This document shows, piece by piece, positions 9,691 to 19,985 of a stretch of DNA of 64,000 nt; position 1 is the stretch's first letter; each line of letters begins with the position of its first letter. The notes beneath the pieces are model-generated. The model searched no databases. It was not told the DNA's origin and was given only the letters and a program-made list of their open reading frames with translations. Source of the stretch: Toxotes chatareus (lineage: Eukaryota; Chordata; Actinopteri; Toxotidae); assembly GCA_016801885.1 (NCBI GenBank), contig JAFBJY010000433.1, forward strand, positions 124,001 through 188,000, in the 5' to 3' direction. Both the position numbers and the translations under genes were made by a program.

Positions 9691-11148
9691 TCAGTAATAT
9701 CCTGCAGGGACAAGGATAGGAGGAACCAGATGTGTTCCAAACATTTGTGGAGGTGGCCAGGGCACACTGTATTGTCCATAGACTGGTGCCAGGGTATTGC
9801 CATACAGTGGATTAGTGAGCGGCCCCACCACACAATGAGTAGGATGACCCAACGTTTCATAAGTCAGTGTCTCTTTAGGTCGTCTCTCTCTCTCTGACCT
9901 GCGTGGTTGCATGTCAGAAGCCTCTGGCACCTGCTGACTGGGTGGGTCTACAGACTGAACAGTTTGCGTGATCTCTTCAGTGTCATGTCCAGTTGGGACA
10001 TTTACGTTCAAGTCACTGTCTGTCAGCATTTGTGCTGAAGTTTCCATTCTGAATTCCTCAGCTTCAGCATCAAGTTCAAGCTGAGGTTCTGCCCCAGGAG
10101 GACTGGGTGGAGAACAGTTTGTTCTCCAGGCTGGTGGTGATGGTGCCTCAGTCGAAAAGCCCAATAATGTTCCTCCCCATCTGAACTGTCTGAGTCCTCT
10201 GATGCTTCATTTAGTCTATTGCCTCTGTCTTTCTTTCTGTGAGAATCTTGTCCTCTCGCAGTGCTTTGAGCTGGTTCCTGCAGTGGCAACGCATTGCATG
10301 GCATTAACATGTTGCGATGGAGGATTCTGTCTCTCCCTGTACCACGTTCAGGTTTCACTTCATAGACTGGGCTGTCTTTGCACTTTTGTGAGACTACGAC
10401 GTGTATTTGATCTTCCCAGTATGAACGCAATTTCCTGGTCCCCACGCCTGACATATTTCTCACAAGGACTCGGTCACCTGGGGAAAGCACTGAACTTTGC
10501 CTCTTTTGGTCATAATATGCTTTTCCTCTTGTTGTTGTCTTTTGGATGGTTTTGGATGCAATGTCATATGCCTCTTTCATTTGCTGCTGCCATTTTTTTG
10601 CATATTCCTGCTGTGAATTAAATCCTTCCTCCTTATTAATTCCAAAGATCAAGTCGATTGGCAAACGGGGGTTTCTTCCAAAAAGCAAGTAGAAAGGAGA
10701 ATATCCTGTTGCCTCACTGGTCGTGCAGTTGTAAGCATGCACAACTTTATTCACATAGTCACTCCAATTTCCCTTTTTCCCTCGTCCAAGGTCCGCAGCA
10801 TAGATAACAGGGTGCGATTAAATCTTTCCGCTGGGTTCCCTTGTGGATGATAGGGAGTTGTTTTTGAGTTGATCATTCCAGAGTACTTCTGTAGTCGTCT
10901 GAATAACTGGTTCTCAAATTCTTTACCCTGATCATGATGTATTTTTGCAGGAAGCCAAATTTGAGCGAAAAATCATTAAAGATTTTTTCTGCTGCTGTTT
11001 TGCCAGATTTGTTACGGGTAGGGTAGGCCTGAGCAAACTTAGTGAAATTGTCAATAATCACTAAAATATACTCATACCCCCCCCTGCTTTTTTCCAGGTG
11101 AAGATAATCTATTGAAACCATTTCAAATGGGGCTGTCGTGAGGTACAT
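9691..11148 (-). pseudogene. gypsy integrase core and C-terminal tail
   Basis: Three overlapping minus-strand frames make up the integrase catalytic core and its tail. The first catalytic Asp is in FEMVSIDYLHLEKS (about 11,100). The frame then breaks near 10,873-10,930, where the second Asp is expected (a DQG is visible in another frame). It resumes with NKVVHAYNCTTSEATGYSPF and LLFGRNPRLP (about 10,650-10,754). An SH3-like DNA-binding segment follows (LSPGDRVLVRNMSGVG, about 10,440-10,490), then an acidic, proline-rich tail ending near 9691. At least three frameshifts separate the pieces. Confidence 0.85.
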
Positions 11149-12201
11149 GACACATTGGGGCTCTGCTCTGCACAGCAGGTTTTTTCTGGATGTTACATTT
11201 ACAGACTTTGGTTATAAAAAACTGAATGTCTTTCTGCATCCCAGGCCAATAAAATCTTTGCCTAGCAAGGTGCAAGACACGTTCTACCCCCAAGTGTCCC
11301 ATTTCACAGTGAAGATATTTGTACACCAGCTCTTTGTATTTTTCTGGAAGTACAATTCGAGTCCAAGTTGCTGTTTTGTGCTTCAACAAACCCTCTTGAC
11401 AAACATGCAGTCTTTTCCATTCATGTAGCAGTTGCTTAGTTTTTGCTGTTTCCATATGCATGACCCTCCTATCTGGTTTTTTCCCAAACTTTTTCAACTG
11501 GAGCACGCGGGATATGACAGGATCTTGCCGCTGTGCCTGGAGTAACTCCTCTGATGTTACTTTTATGTCTGGCTGACTTTCTGCAGCTATCTCCTGCACA
11601 TATGGGCTGCAGGTGAGTGCTGAGACCCAGTCTACTTCCTGTTGTTTTTGTGTTTCAACTGTGTTGAATATTGCACTTAACACTTCTGAAGAGCACTGCT
11701 CGGTGCACTCACTCATGAAAGAGTCCATACTCACAGGTGTGCGGGACAGGAAATCTGCATCCGTATTTGTTTTTCCTGGACGGTACTTCAATGTTATGTT
11801 GAAGTCTGCAAGCTCAGACACCCAACGATGTCCAGTCGCATTCAGTTTCGCTGTGCTCAAAACATAAGTAACAGGGTTATTATCACTATACACTGTCACA
11901 GAGGGGGCATAAAACAAATAGTCTCTGAACCTGTCCGTAACAGCCCATTTGAGTGCCAAAAACTCAAGCTTGCCTGAATGTAAGCGGTAGTTTTTTCTGC
12001 TGGTGTCAATGTTCGTGAGCCATATCCAATAACCCTAAGTTTGCCTTCCTGCCTCTGATACAAGACTGCTCCCAGTCCTTGTTCTGAAGCATCAATATGG
12101 AGAATGAATGGATCTTCAAACCTCGGATAAGCCATTACAGGTGGGTTAGTCAGAACATCGACTAGATAGTTCAAAGCTTTCTGGTGAGTGTCATTCCACA
12201 C
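11123..12201 (-). pseudogene. gypsy RNase H and integrase zinc-binding region
   Basis: RNase H starts with FILHIDASEQGLGAVLYQ and GYGSRTLTPAEK (about 11,995-12,120), then changes frame near 11,900-11,960. It continues with YRPGKTNTDADFLSRTP (about 11,725-11,785). The integrase HHCC zinc-binding region follows (LHCEMGHLGVERVLHLA, then FYWPGMQKDI and KCNIQKK, about 11,150-11,310). Both are standard components of Ty3/gypsy pol. One frame change is needed within RNase H. Confidence 0.9.
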
Positions 12202-13598
12202 GATTTTCTGTTGTCTTGGGGTTGTCCTACCCCTGTAGACCAGACGGTAGGCTTTGACTCGGGCCTTGGGGTTACATCTGTTGAGAGGAGATCATATAGA
12301 CATTTTGCATGACGAGAGAAATCCTGCACATAGCTCCTATAATAACCCAAGAAACCCAGAAGTTTGCGCAGTTCTTTAATGTTTGTAGGAGGTTTTGTCC
12401 TAAGCGCTTGTACAGCTGCTATTTCCTTACTGTCCATCTTGTAACCTTCTGCTGAGATAACTTTGCCAACATAACGTACCTCATTCTTGAACAGGTCACA
12501 TTTGTCAGGCCTCAACTTAATTCCCCAAGCTTGTTGCCGTTTGAGGACAGACCTCACATCCTCAACATGCTGTGTGAATGTCTTACTGTAAACTAACACA
12601 TCGTCTAAGTATGGAATGCATATTTTGTCTCTGATTCCTTCCAGGCTCTCTTCCATACTACGCTGGAAAGCTGAGGGTGCGTTTGTGAGTCCAAATGGAA
12701 TCCTATTCCATTCATACAGCCCCCATGGAGTTGTAAAGGCTGTGAACTTCTTTGAGTCCTCGCTGACACTCCCTTGGTGATAAGCTTTGCCTTGGTCCAG
12801 TACGCTGAACCACATGTTTCCACCAAGACCATCAAGTATCTCCTGTATGCGTGGTATGGGGTGCCTGTCTGGGATTGTCTTTTTGTTTAGACCTCTGTGG
12901 CAGTTTAGGCCACCCTGTGGCAGTTCTGTGGTGGAGCATGATGAAGCTTGAGACTTTTCAACAGCTACGGGATTAACCTGGCATTCCTCTGAGGACACAA
13001 GGTGACAGTCTGTTATTCTCTGTATACTCCCTATTAAAGTTTTACTCGGCATTGTGATATCATGGTGCGTTGTATTTCTCACATATATGTTTACTTTACG
13101 CGAAGAACAGGAAGCATTTATCAGTTGACAGGAAATTTTGAGTCCCTCATTAACGGCCAGGTTCTCTCCTGGTTCAAAGAGCATTTCAGTTTTCACTTTA
13201 AGGTCTGTTTTGACAGAGCATGTGATACACTGTATTTGCCCCCCTGGAACTACAACCGATGTGCCCCCTGTTCGGACAGGGTAAGTAACATTCTCATCTG
13301 TAGCTCCCTGAATGAGGTTTAGCAATGCTTCTGCCTTCCCTGATCCTAGTTTTAGCGAACTTCTGAGTAAAGCTACCCTTTCGCTAGGCTGAACCTGGTC
13401 CTCTGTTTTTATCAGCATTTCCTCAATAGCGTTAAACCCTATTATAGGTCTCTGCACTACGTCCCTACTGACTAATACTGGAACCAGTATTTCATCAGAT
13501 CTTGCTGCTTTAGCTTTTGGATCACACAGACTGAAGCTGACTGGAACCCATCCCTGAAAGGGTATCTTTGAGCCGTTAGCTGCCCTTAAGTCCAGCAT
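12171..13598 (-). pseudogene. gypsy reverse transcriptase, internally deleted
   Basis: The open frame begins inside the protease-RT linker. Recognisable RT motifs are KTIPDRHPIPRIQ, FSVLDQGKAYHQG, WNRIPFGLTNAPSAFQ and the catalytic YLDDVLVYS box (about 12,590-12,615), then LGFLGYYRSYVQDFSRHA (thumb/connection). The segment normally preceding NKKTIPD (the fingers, with the basic and CxDYR-like motifs) is missing. The frame jumps from a linker Ser/Glu-rich stretch directly to it near 12,890-12,930. The deletion junction carries a direct repeat of CTGTGGCAGTT on the plus strand. The enzyme cannot be functional even where the frame is open. Confidence 0.9.
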
Positions 13599-13609
13599 TT
13601 CATCATCAC

Positions 13610-14193
13610 TCAGCAGATCACTGATGGGACAGATTTCTCGTCAGGCAGATTCTGGGATTTCCATGTCTCACTCATGATGGACACTTGTGCGCCTGTGTCC
13701 CACAGGGCTTGAGTTTTCACACTGTTCATTCTGCACCAGACGAGACATTTTTTTCCAACCAGCTGTGCAACTTGCTTGCGTTTTGTATACGGATGGCGTG
13801 ATGAAGGTGGTTGGTTCCCTTTAAATTCCACCTTTGATTTCAAAGGAGCTGATGAATTATAAGTGGGCAGTTTTCCTCTCTCTCCCTTGACTGTGCACAG
13901 ATTTATGGGCTCTGTTTGGGGGTTCAGTTTTAGATCAGTTTGGGACTTTACTTTTGAGGTTGAGGCGCGTCCCCCCGTCACAACCTCTGCTAGTTTCCCG
14001 CGGATTGCTGTCTGACCCCCGCTCTGCACCCTCTTGCCCAGTGTGTGTCGCTGCAGCACTTAAAACAATGGTTGCAGTCCTTTTTATCCTGCTCGCATGC
14101 AACACATCGTCTGTTTTGTCTCTTAAAAGTCTTAGCTGGCTCTAGCTTGGTCATCACCAATAATTTTTCTTCCACGTTGAACAGTTTGCACAA
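13610..14193 (-). pseudogene. gypsy zinc knuckle and aspartic protease
   Basis: The upstream frame (13,990-14,193) carries a nucleocapsid zinc knuckle of form CX2CX4HX4C (CFKCCSDTHWARGC). The overlapping frame (13,610-14,059) ends with the retropepsin active site ALWDTGAQVSIMS (about 13,670-13,710). The two are in different frames, as happens both with programmed shifts and with decay; here I cannot distinguish them. Confidence 0.85.
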
Positions 14194-15436
14194 GGGATGC
14201 TACTTGGCCCGTGAGCTCCCTGATTGCTGTGTTGTTCTCCTCCATTTTTGTAAATAGGGGGTTCTCTTTACTCGGTTTATTAGCTTTCACTGAAACTGTG
14301 GCTGACACAGGATCATTTTCATCCCCACTTTTCTCCACTGTGCTCAGACTTGCCCTATGAGTGGCTTTCGTTGTGGTTTTAATCTTTTGGGCCCTCTCGC
14401 TTTCATTATACTGGGCAATCTGCATTTTCTGCAGTAGCAGCTCATCACTACTGTTCTCATCTTGCAGGTACATTCTCATCTCTGCTCTTATGTTATCATT
14501 TGACAAGCCTGTCATGATGGACTGAGAACACTGACTATGAACTAACTCTTTGTTGTATTTCAGGCCAGACTGTGCACGCTCAGATGCAAACAGGACTTTT
14601 GACGCAAATCAAGTACTCGGACCAGAAAATCAAGTGCAGTTTCACCAGGTCCCTGTGCAGCTTTTGTCAGTTGTTGATACAGTACAGTTGCATCCTTTTC
14701 TGCGTAGTGAGCCCTTAATATTTGCCTGAGAGTTGCTAGAGTGAGGTCGGTTTTCCCTCTAGATAGCTTCTCAGTTTCAACCCAGGATTTACAGCTCGTA
14801 TCACTGCTTCTGTAATTTCCAGCTCTGGGTAGCCCTTTCTTAAACCACTTTCAATCTGGTGTTCAAGGCTGCTAAAACTCAAAGTGTCTCTTGATGTTGA
14901 CTCACCAACATGTCCATTTATCCTGAAGTCCTTTCTGAATCCATTGGAAGTCCAGCAGCTGTTGCTAGTGGAGTCTCTGCCTCTGCCATAAGTCCCTTCA
15001 TCCCGCGCGCTGTCTCTTGGGCGGTTTGCTGCTTCTGCGCCGACGAGAGCAGCGTGCGGTCTCCTCCCTGTTGCTGTCCTGATGCGGGCTGCGCCGAGCG
15101 GGCCGCCGCCTCCTCGCCCTCGTCTGCCCCGGGTGAAGAGAAGAGAGTCGCTGCTCCCACGTAGTCTGACTCCGCCGCGCTCCCTCGCAAAGCATCCAGT
15201 GTGTCGTTTAACTCCAAAAGCACCGACATGCCCTCGTCTTCCCTTTTCGTTAATTCTTCACATTCACAAAACTGTATAACGTGCTTCACCAGTGCACGGC
15301 GGGTTTTGTCCTTAACGTCCACCGAGTCTTTGCCAGCGATTTCACAATACTGACACACTCGGTGCAGTTCTTTCACAGTTAGTCCAAGCAGTTTAGTTTC
15401 AATTTCCAACAACAACTCTTCTCGGTGCTCCGACAT
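14132..15436 (-). pseudogene. gypsy gag
   Basis: Gag starts at the ATG at 15,436 with MSEHREELLLEIETKLLGLT, an N-terminal helical segment. It continues through an acidic/Gln-rich linker to a stop at 14,918. Capsid-like sequence continues in another frame (SFSSLEHQIESGLRKGYPE, then a Leu-rich stretch) down to about 14,560. It resumes at 14,515 (MTGLSNDNIRAEMRMYL) and leads into the zinc knuckle. At least two shifts or stops are present. Gag would form the virus-like particle of the retrotransposon in the cytoplasm. Confidence 0.85.
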
Positions 15437-15633
15437 CTTATTTTTGACGCTTCTTTTTTCTTCAAAACTTGGAAAAACAACCCCAAACGTGACGAAGTCG
15501 TGTTAGCTAGCCTTCAACCGTTCTCTGTAGCTAACGTTAGCACCCAATTGACCTGCTGCTCTCACACATTTCCGACGTTGCTGCGTTTTTCCGGAGTTCC
15601 TAAAGTCTGCTGCCGTGAAGTAATATCCACAAT

Positions 15634-15652
15634 AATCTCGGTGGAACCTCCA
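15634..15652 (-). other. gypsy primer binding site, tRNA-Gln type
   Basis: The plus-strand sequence AATCTCGGTGGAACCTCCA equals the 3' end of eukaryotic tRNA-Gln including the CCA. On the minus strand it lies three bases inside the 5' LTR, where the primer site belongs. All 19 bases match from memory of tRNA-Gln. Confidence 0.85.
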
Positions 15653-15655
15653 AAA

Positions 15656-15976
15656 TGTTACACCACTCAGCCCACAACAGTATGGTGTATGAAAAGAAAG
15701 TATTATTTATTATCCACCGGCAGAACCCGGAGCACAAAACATAAAAAACCAAGATGTCGGTACCGCCAGGCACACACGCCTTCTTCGCTCATCCGACTCC
15801 AACAACCGCCAAAAACCCTTGCACTCTTTTTTACAGAAATGTTCTGCCCACGTTAGCCTGACCCCTACCGTGAGCACTGTTACACACGCTCAAACCATAT
15901 AACTGAACGAAATGCCCAGTTGGACACAATCAGGCATGTGTAACATAAAAAAAAAATATCCTTTTCAGATGCTACA
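15656..15976 (-). repeat. gypsy 5' LTR (321 bp)
   Basis: It has the same TG...CA ends as the 8660-8969 LTR. It is about 11 bp longer because of small indels (for example an extra ATATAACTGAA stretch near 15,897). The target duplication CTTG follows at 15977-15980. Confidence 0.95.
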
Positions 15977-17552
15977 CTTGCAAAATGTTAACAAACCAAC
16001 TCACTGTTTTAATCACACCCTTGATCTTGTACTGACATATGGCATAAAAGCTGAATATTTGACTGTATTCCCTGAGAACCCTCTTTTATCTGACCATTCT
16101 TTAGTAACATTTGAATTTACAATAATGAACTGCACAGCATCTGGGGAAAAAAATAACTACTGTATATATTTGTCTAATACTGCTATTACCAAATATAGGG
16201 AAGTTATTCCATCTTTATTAACGCTGTTGCCATGTGCCAGTTTTACAGAGATCAATGACCTAAACTTTACTCCAGCAGATATAGACTATCTAGTTGATAG
16301 TACTGCAGCTCCATTACGTACAACCCTTGACTCTGTTGCCCCTGTGAAAAAGAAGGTCATAAATCCATGAGCTCCATGGTATGATTCATAAATACATACT
16401 TTGAAGCATGATATCACGAAATGGAAAGGAAGTGGCTATCCACCAATTTAGGAATTCCGCCTAGCCTGGAAAGACAGCTTTATAACGTATAAAAAAGCCC
16501 TTCGTAAGGCAAGAACTGCCTATTACTCATCACTAATAGAGGAAAACAAGAACAACCCCAGGTTTCTTTTCAGCACTGTAGCCAGGCTGACGAAGAGTCA
16601 TAGCTCTGTTGAACCATGCATTCCTCTAGCTCTCACTACTGATGACTTTATGAGTTTCTTTGCCAACAAAATAATAGATATTAGAGAGAATGCATCTCAT
16701 CCTGCCTACAACTGTAAATGATGTGGGTGCGTCAAGAACTCTCCCATAGACCTTGTTGAGTCGAATTCAATAGTTACTAAATCTAAACCATCAACATGTC
16801 TTTTGGATCCTATCCCAACCAGACTTCTCAAAGATGTTTTGCCTTTGATTGGCACTTCCATATTAGATCAGATAAATCTCTCTCTCTCTAACAGGATATG
16901 TTCCATGGGCTTTTAAGGTTGCAGTTATCAAACCTCCACTTAAAAAGCCTTCTCTTGACCCTGGCACTTTAGCAAACTATAGACCTATATCCAATCTCCC
17001 CTTTACTTCTAAAATTCTTGAAAAGGCTGTTGCAAATCAGTTTTGTGACCATCTGCAGGAACAGTTTGAGTACATCATAGCACAGAAACAGCACTGGTGA
17101 AAGTTACCAACAACCTTCTCATAGCATCAGACAATGGACTCGTCTCTATACTTGTCCTTCTAAATCTTCGTGCTGCATTTGACACTACTGATCATAGTTT
17201 CCTATTGGAAAGATTGGAACACGTCATTGGGATTAAAGGAACAACGCTAGGTTGGTTTAAATCATATCTATCAGATAGATTCCAGTTTGTTCATGTTAAT
17301 GAATATTCCTCCATTTATACCAGGGTTAGTCATGGAACCCACAGGGTTCTGTGCTTTGACCAATATTGTTCACCTTTTACATGTTTCGCCTGGGAAATAT
17401 TATCAGGAAGCATGGAATAAATTTCCATTGCTATGCAGATGATACCCAGCTATATTTATCTATGAAGGCAGGCGAAACAGATCAGTTAGCCATACTTCAG
17501 GCATATCTTAAAGACATAAAGGCCTGGACGACCTGTAACTTTCTTCTAAGTT
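15977..17552 (+). mobile_element. L2 LINE copy A, continuation (ORF2 linker and RT start)
   Basis: The L2 sequence resumes exactly where it stopped at 8659: GCAAAATGTTAACAAACC follows. Coding words include THCFNHTLDLVLTYGIKAEY and LLSDHSLVTFEF (the endonuclease SDH motif), DLNFTPADIDYLVDSTAAP, then RT blocks. The RT blocks include NLRAAFDTTDHSFLLERLEH, GIKGTTLGWFKSYLSDRFQF and YADDTQLYLSMKAGE (catalytic YADD, about 17,434). The copy stops abruptly near 17,552 in the middle of RT. Many stops make it inactive. Confidence 0.9.
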
Positions 17553-17995
17553 AAAACTATAAAATTATAATCTAAAACACATGACTGTATCAGCTAAAAG
17601 AAAAACAAAAAACACAATAAATATAACCCATGAATAAATACAAGGCAGTTCCTGATTTCTATTTTTTGTGGGCTGAATTTATGGTTCTTATTGCCCAAGG
17701 AAAAAACTGTTCTTTGGGCGGTTTGTCCTGGCCCTGATAATCCCGAGACGTTTTACTGAGGGTAACAGGCTGAACAACTGGTGGGCCGGATGGTGAGGGT
17801 CTCTGAGGATTCTCTCAGCTCTGGAGAGACAGAAAGAGCTGGAGATCTCCTCAAGGGACAGCAGTCAGACCTTCAAGGTCCCCAGGAACTTGAAGGTTCT
17901 GACCCTCTCCACCTGGTTCGGTACTCTTCCTTCAGAAATCTATCACCATCTTCTTGGTTTTTGATGTGTTGAGCAACAAATTTCTGTCACACCTC
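17553..17995. repeat. Unidentified segment replacing the end of L2 RT
   Basis: About 440 bp bear no resemblance to the corresponding part of the other L2 copies. The segment joins RT sequence on the left to L2 3'-UTR on the right. It contains CCTGATAATCCCGAGACG and a GGAGAGACAGAAAGAG motif. It looks like another interspersed repeat, but I could not name it. Confidence 0.4.
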
Positions 17996-18566
17996 TCTGG
18001 CTCCGGAGCTGCATGTTCTCTGTCTGTGGTCCTGGCTCCACCCACCTGCTGATGTTTATTGTCAACAATTATCCATTTCTAACACATTACAGATAATACA
18101 GATGAATTTTGGATTAATATTCTATGCCAACTGTAATGTAAGTAATTGCCAATCATGACAGCTTTTTGCTTCTGTGTTCTGTTTCCTATCATAACTGTAA
18201 TCTGCTGAGCACACAGTATCCACTAACTGTTCTGTAATCTGAATGCTGGCCCTCTAACATTGTTCACTGCCAACTCTGTTTGTATCATGTTTTATATGCC
18301 TCATGTCCTTCTCCTCTTTTCCTCCATTCCCAGCTGTCCTATCTTCCTCTTCCCTTGTCCTCCCTTCACCCAGTGCCGCCATCAGCAGGAGGGTCCCCCA
18401 TATGAGCCAGGTTCTGCTCAAGGTTTCTTCCTGTTAAAAGGGAGTTTTTCTTGCCACTGTCGCCTTAAGTGCTCGCTCTGGGGTCAGGCTCTGGGTCTCT
18501 GTAAAGCGCTTTGAGACCATTTTGATTGGGGAAGGAGCTATATAAATTGAATTGAACTGAATTGAA
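17996..18566 (+). mobile_element. L2 LINE 3' UTR and tail (copy A end)
   Basis: Sequence from CTCTGGCTCCGGAGCTGC through GGTTTCTTCCTGTTAAAAGG to a terminal TTGAATTGAACTGAATTGAA run matches the 3' ends of the other L2 copies. The short tandem tail at about 18,545-18,566 is the normal L2 end. Confidence 0.9.
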
Positions 18567-18644
18567 AGACTTATTGATTGTGCCATATTTAACTCTCATG
18601 TCTCCAACTTGTTGAGAATAAAACAGGACTTGAATCAGAGCCAA

Positions 18645-18852
18645 TGAAAGATGATCATCACTGTAGAAACTCCACATTGTTTAGCAGGTGGATAAACAGC
18701 TGATATTTCTGCTTCACTGAACAAATCTGTGTTTGATGTTTTCTAATGGAGGTCTGTTTGCTATGATCTGCAGAGCAAACAGAGTTTCGTTCCTTTGATT
18801 GTCCTTTCAACACAAATGTTATTTGACTTTTTCTTCATTGTTTCCTCTTCAG
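18645..18852 (+). repeat. Duplicated intron block before LRR exon 2
   Basis: This intronic sequence (AAGATGATCATCACTGTAGAAACTCC through CTTCATTGTTTCCTCTTCAG) is closely similar to 30,168-30,390. Both copies end at the acceptor of an LRR exon, so intron and exon were duplicated together. Confidence 0.8.
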
Positions 18853-19029
18853 ACTGAGCAGCTGTAACCTCTCAGAGAGAAGCTGTGAAGCTCTGTCCTC
18901 AGTTCTCAGCTCCCAGTCCTCTAGTCTGAGACACCTAGACCTGAGTAAGAATGACCTGCAGGATTCAGGGGTGAAGCTTCTGTCTGCTGGACTGAAGAGT
19001 CCAGTCCTCTGTACCCTGGAGACTCTCAG
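18853..19029 (+). CDS. NLRC3-like gene, LRR exon 2 (177 bp)
   Basis: The acceptor is CTCTTCAG and the donor GT is at 19,030. It encodes LSSCNLSERSCEALSSVLSS, LRHLDLSKNDLQDSGVKLL and LKSPVLCTLETL. It has the one-base start and two-base end phase of the other LRR exons. It is one codon longer than LRR exon 3, to which it is otherwise nearly identical: SPVLC here versus SPHC there. No stop is present. Confidence 0.9.
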
Positions 19030-19360
19030 GTCAGATCAAGTTCCAGTTTGTTTGAAATGACTGCAGATATTTCTTGAGTCCATCAATGCTGACTTTAGAA
19101 AGGCCAATATAATGATTTTCACAATTTATAAAATCTTTGAGTTTTTCTGTCTATTTTGATTTTTTTTTTTCAACTTCATGTTCTTTTGAGCTCACATCTA
19201 TGAATTTTGGCTGATATACACAAGGTCACTTGCATTACATTATAATATGCTTTGTTATAATGTGGATCATGCAATTAAATGTCAGTGTTAATTTCAATTC
19301 ACTTCAAGTTTATAGTACATCAAATCATAACAGAAGTTATCTCAGGGCACTTTCCATATA

Positions 19361-19985
19361 CAGTACCAGTCAAAAGTTTGGACACACCTTCTCATTAAAT
19401 AGTTTTTCTTTATTTTTATTACTTTCTACATTGTAGATTCTTACTGAATACATCAAAACTATGAAGGAACACATATAGAATTATGCTAACAAAAAAAGTG
19501 TTAAACCAACCAGAATATGTTTCATATTTTAGATTCTTCAAAGTAGCCACCTTTTGCTTTGATGGCAGCTTTGCACACTTGGCATTCTCTCAGTCATTTT
19601 CATGAGGTAGTCATCTGGAATGGTTTTCCAACAGTCTTGAAGGATTTCCCAGAGGTGCTGAGCACTTGTCAGCTGTTTTGCCTTCACTCTGCGGTCCAAC
19701 TCATCCCAAACCATCTCTAATTTTAGGTCAGGTGATTGTGGAGGCCAGGTCATCTGACGCAGCACTCCATCACTCTCCTTCTTAGTGAAATAGCCCTTAC
19801 ATAGCCTGGAGGTGTGTTTGGGGTCATTTTCCTGTTGAAAAACAAATGATGGTCCAACTAAGCACAAACCAGATGGGATGGCATGTCACTGCAGAATGCT
19901 GTGGTAGCCATGCTGGTTAAAAGTGCCTTAAATTTTGAACAGATCACCAACAGTGTCAGCAGCAAAGCATCCCCATGCCATCACA
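19361..19985 (-). mobile_element. Tc1/mariner remnant with transposase C-terminus
   Basis: The plus-strand end CAGTACCAGTCAAAAGTTTGG preceded by TA (19,359-19,360) is a Tc1-type terminal repeat. On the minus strand 19,538-19,867 encodes the C-terminal DDE half of a Tc1 transposase: VFQQENDPKHTSRLCKGYF, TWPPQSPDL and EMVWDELDRRVKAKQ. The Asp of FQQENDPKHTS is the second catalytic residue region. The rest of the transposase is missing. L2 copy B starts at about 19,986, so the LINE probably inserted into this element or replaced its other half. Confidence 0.9.

Larger units (their letters stand above)
8656..15980 (-). mobile_element. Ty3/gypsy LTR retrotransposon, complete but decayed
   Basis: The element runs on the minus strand between two LTRs (8660-8969 and 15656-15976) that begin TG and end CA. 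The 4-bp target duplication CTTG lies at 8656-8659 and 15977-15980. The order on the minus strand is 5' LTR, tRNA-Gln primer site, gag with a zinc knuckle, protease, reverse transcriptase, RNase H, integrase, a short C-terminal extension, polypurine tract and 3' LTR. That pol order (RT-RH before IN) is the Ty3/gypsy order. No envelope-like ORF is visible. Frames are broken in several places and part of RT is deleted. It is inserted in L2 copy A, which continues on both sides. Confidence 0.95.

Noticed and set aside
8660..15976. Endogenous retrovirus with envelope
   Set aside because: No envelope-like frame lies between integrase and the 3' LTR. Gene order and zinc knuckle fit a Ty3/gypsy retrotransposon.
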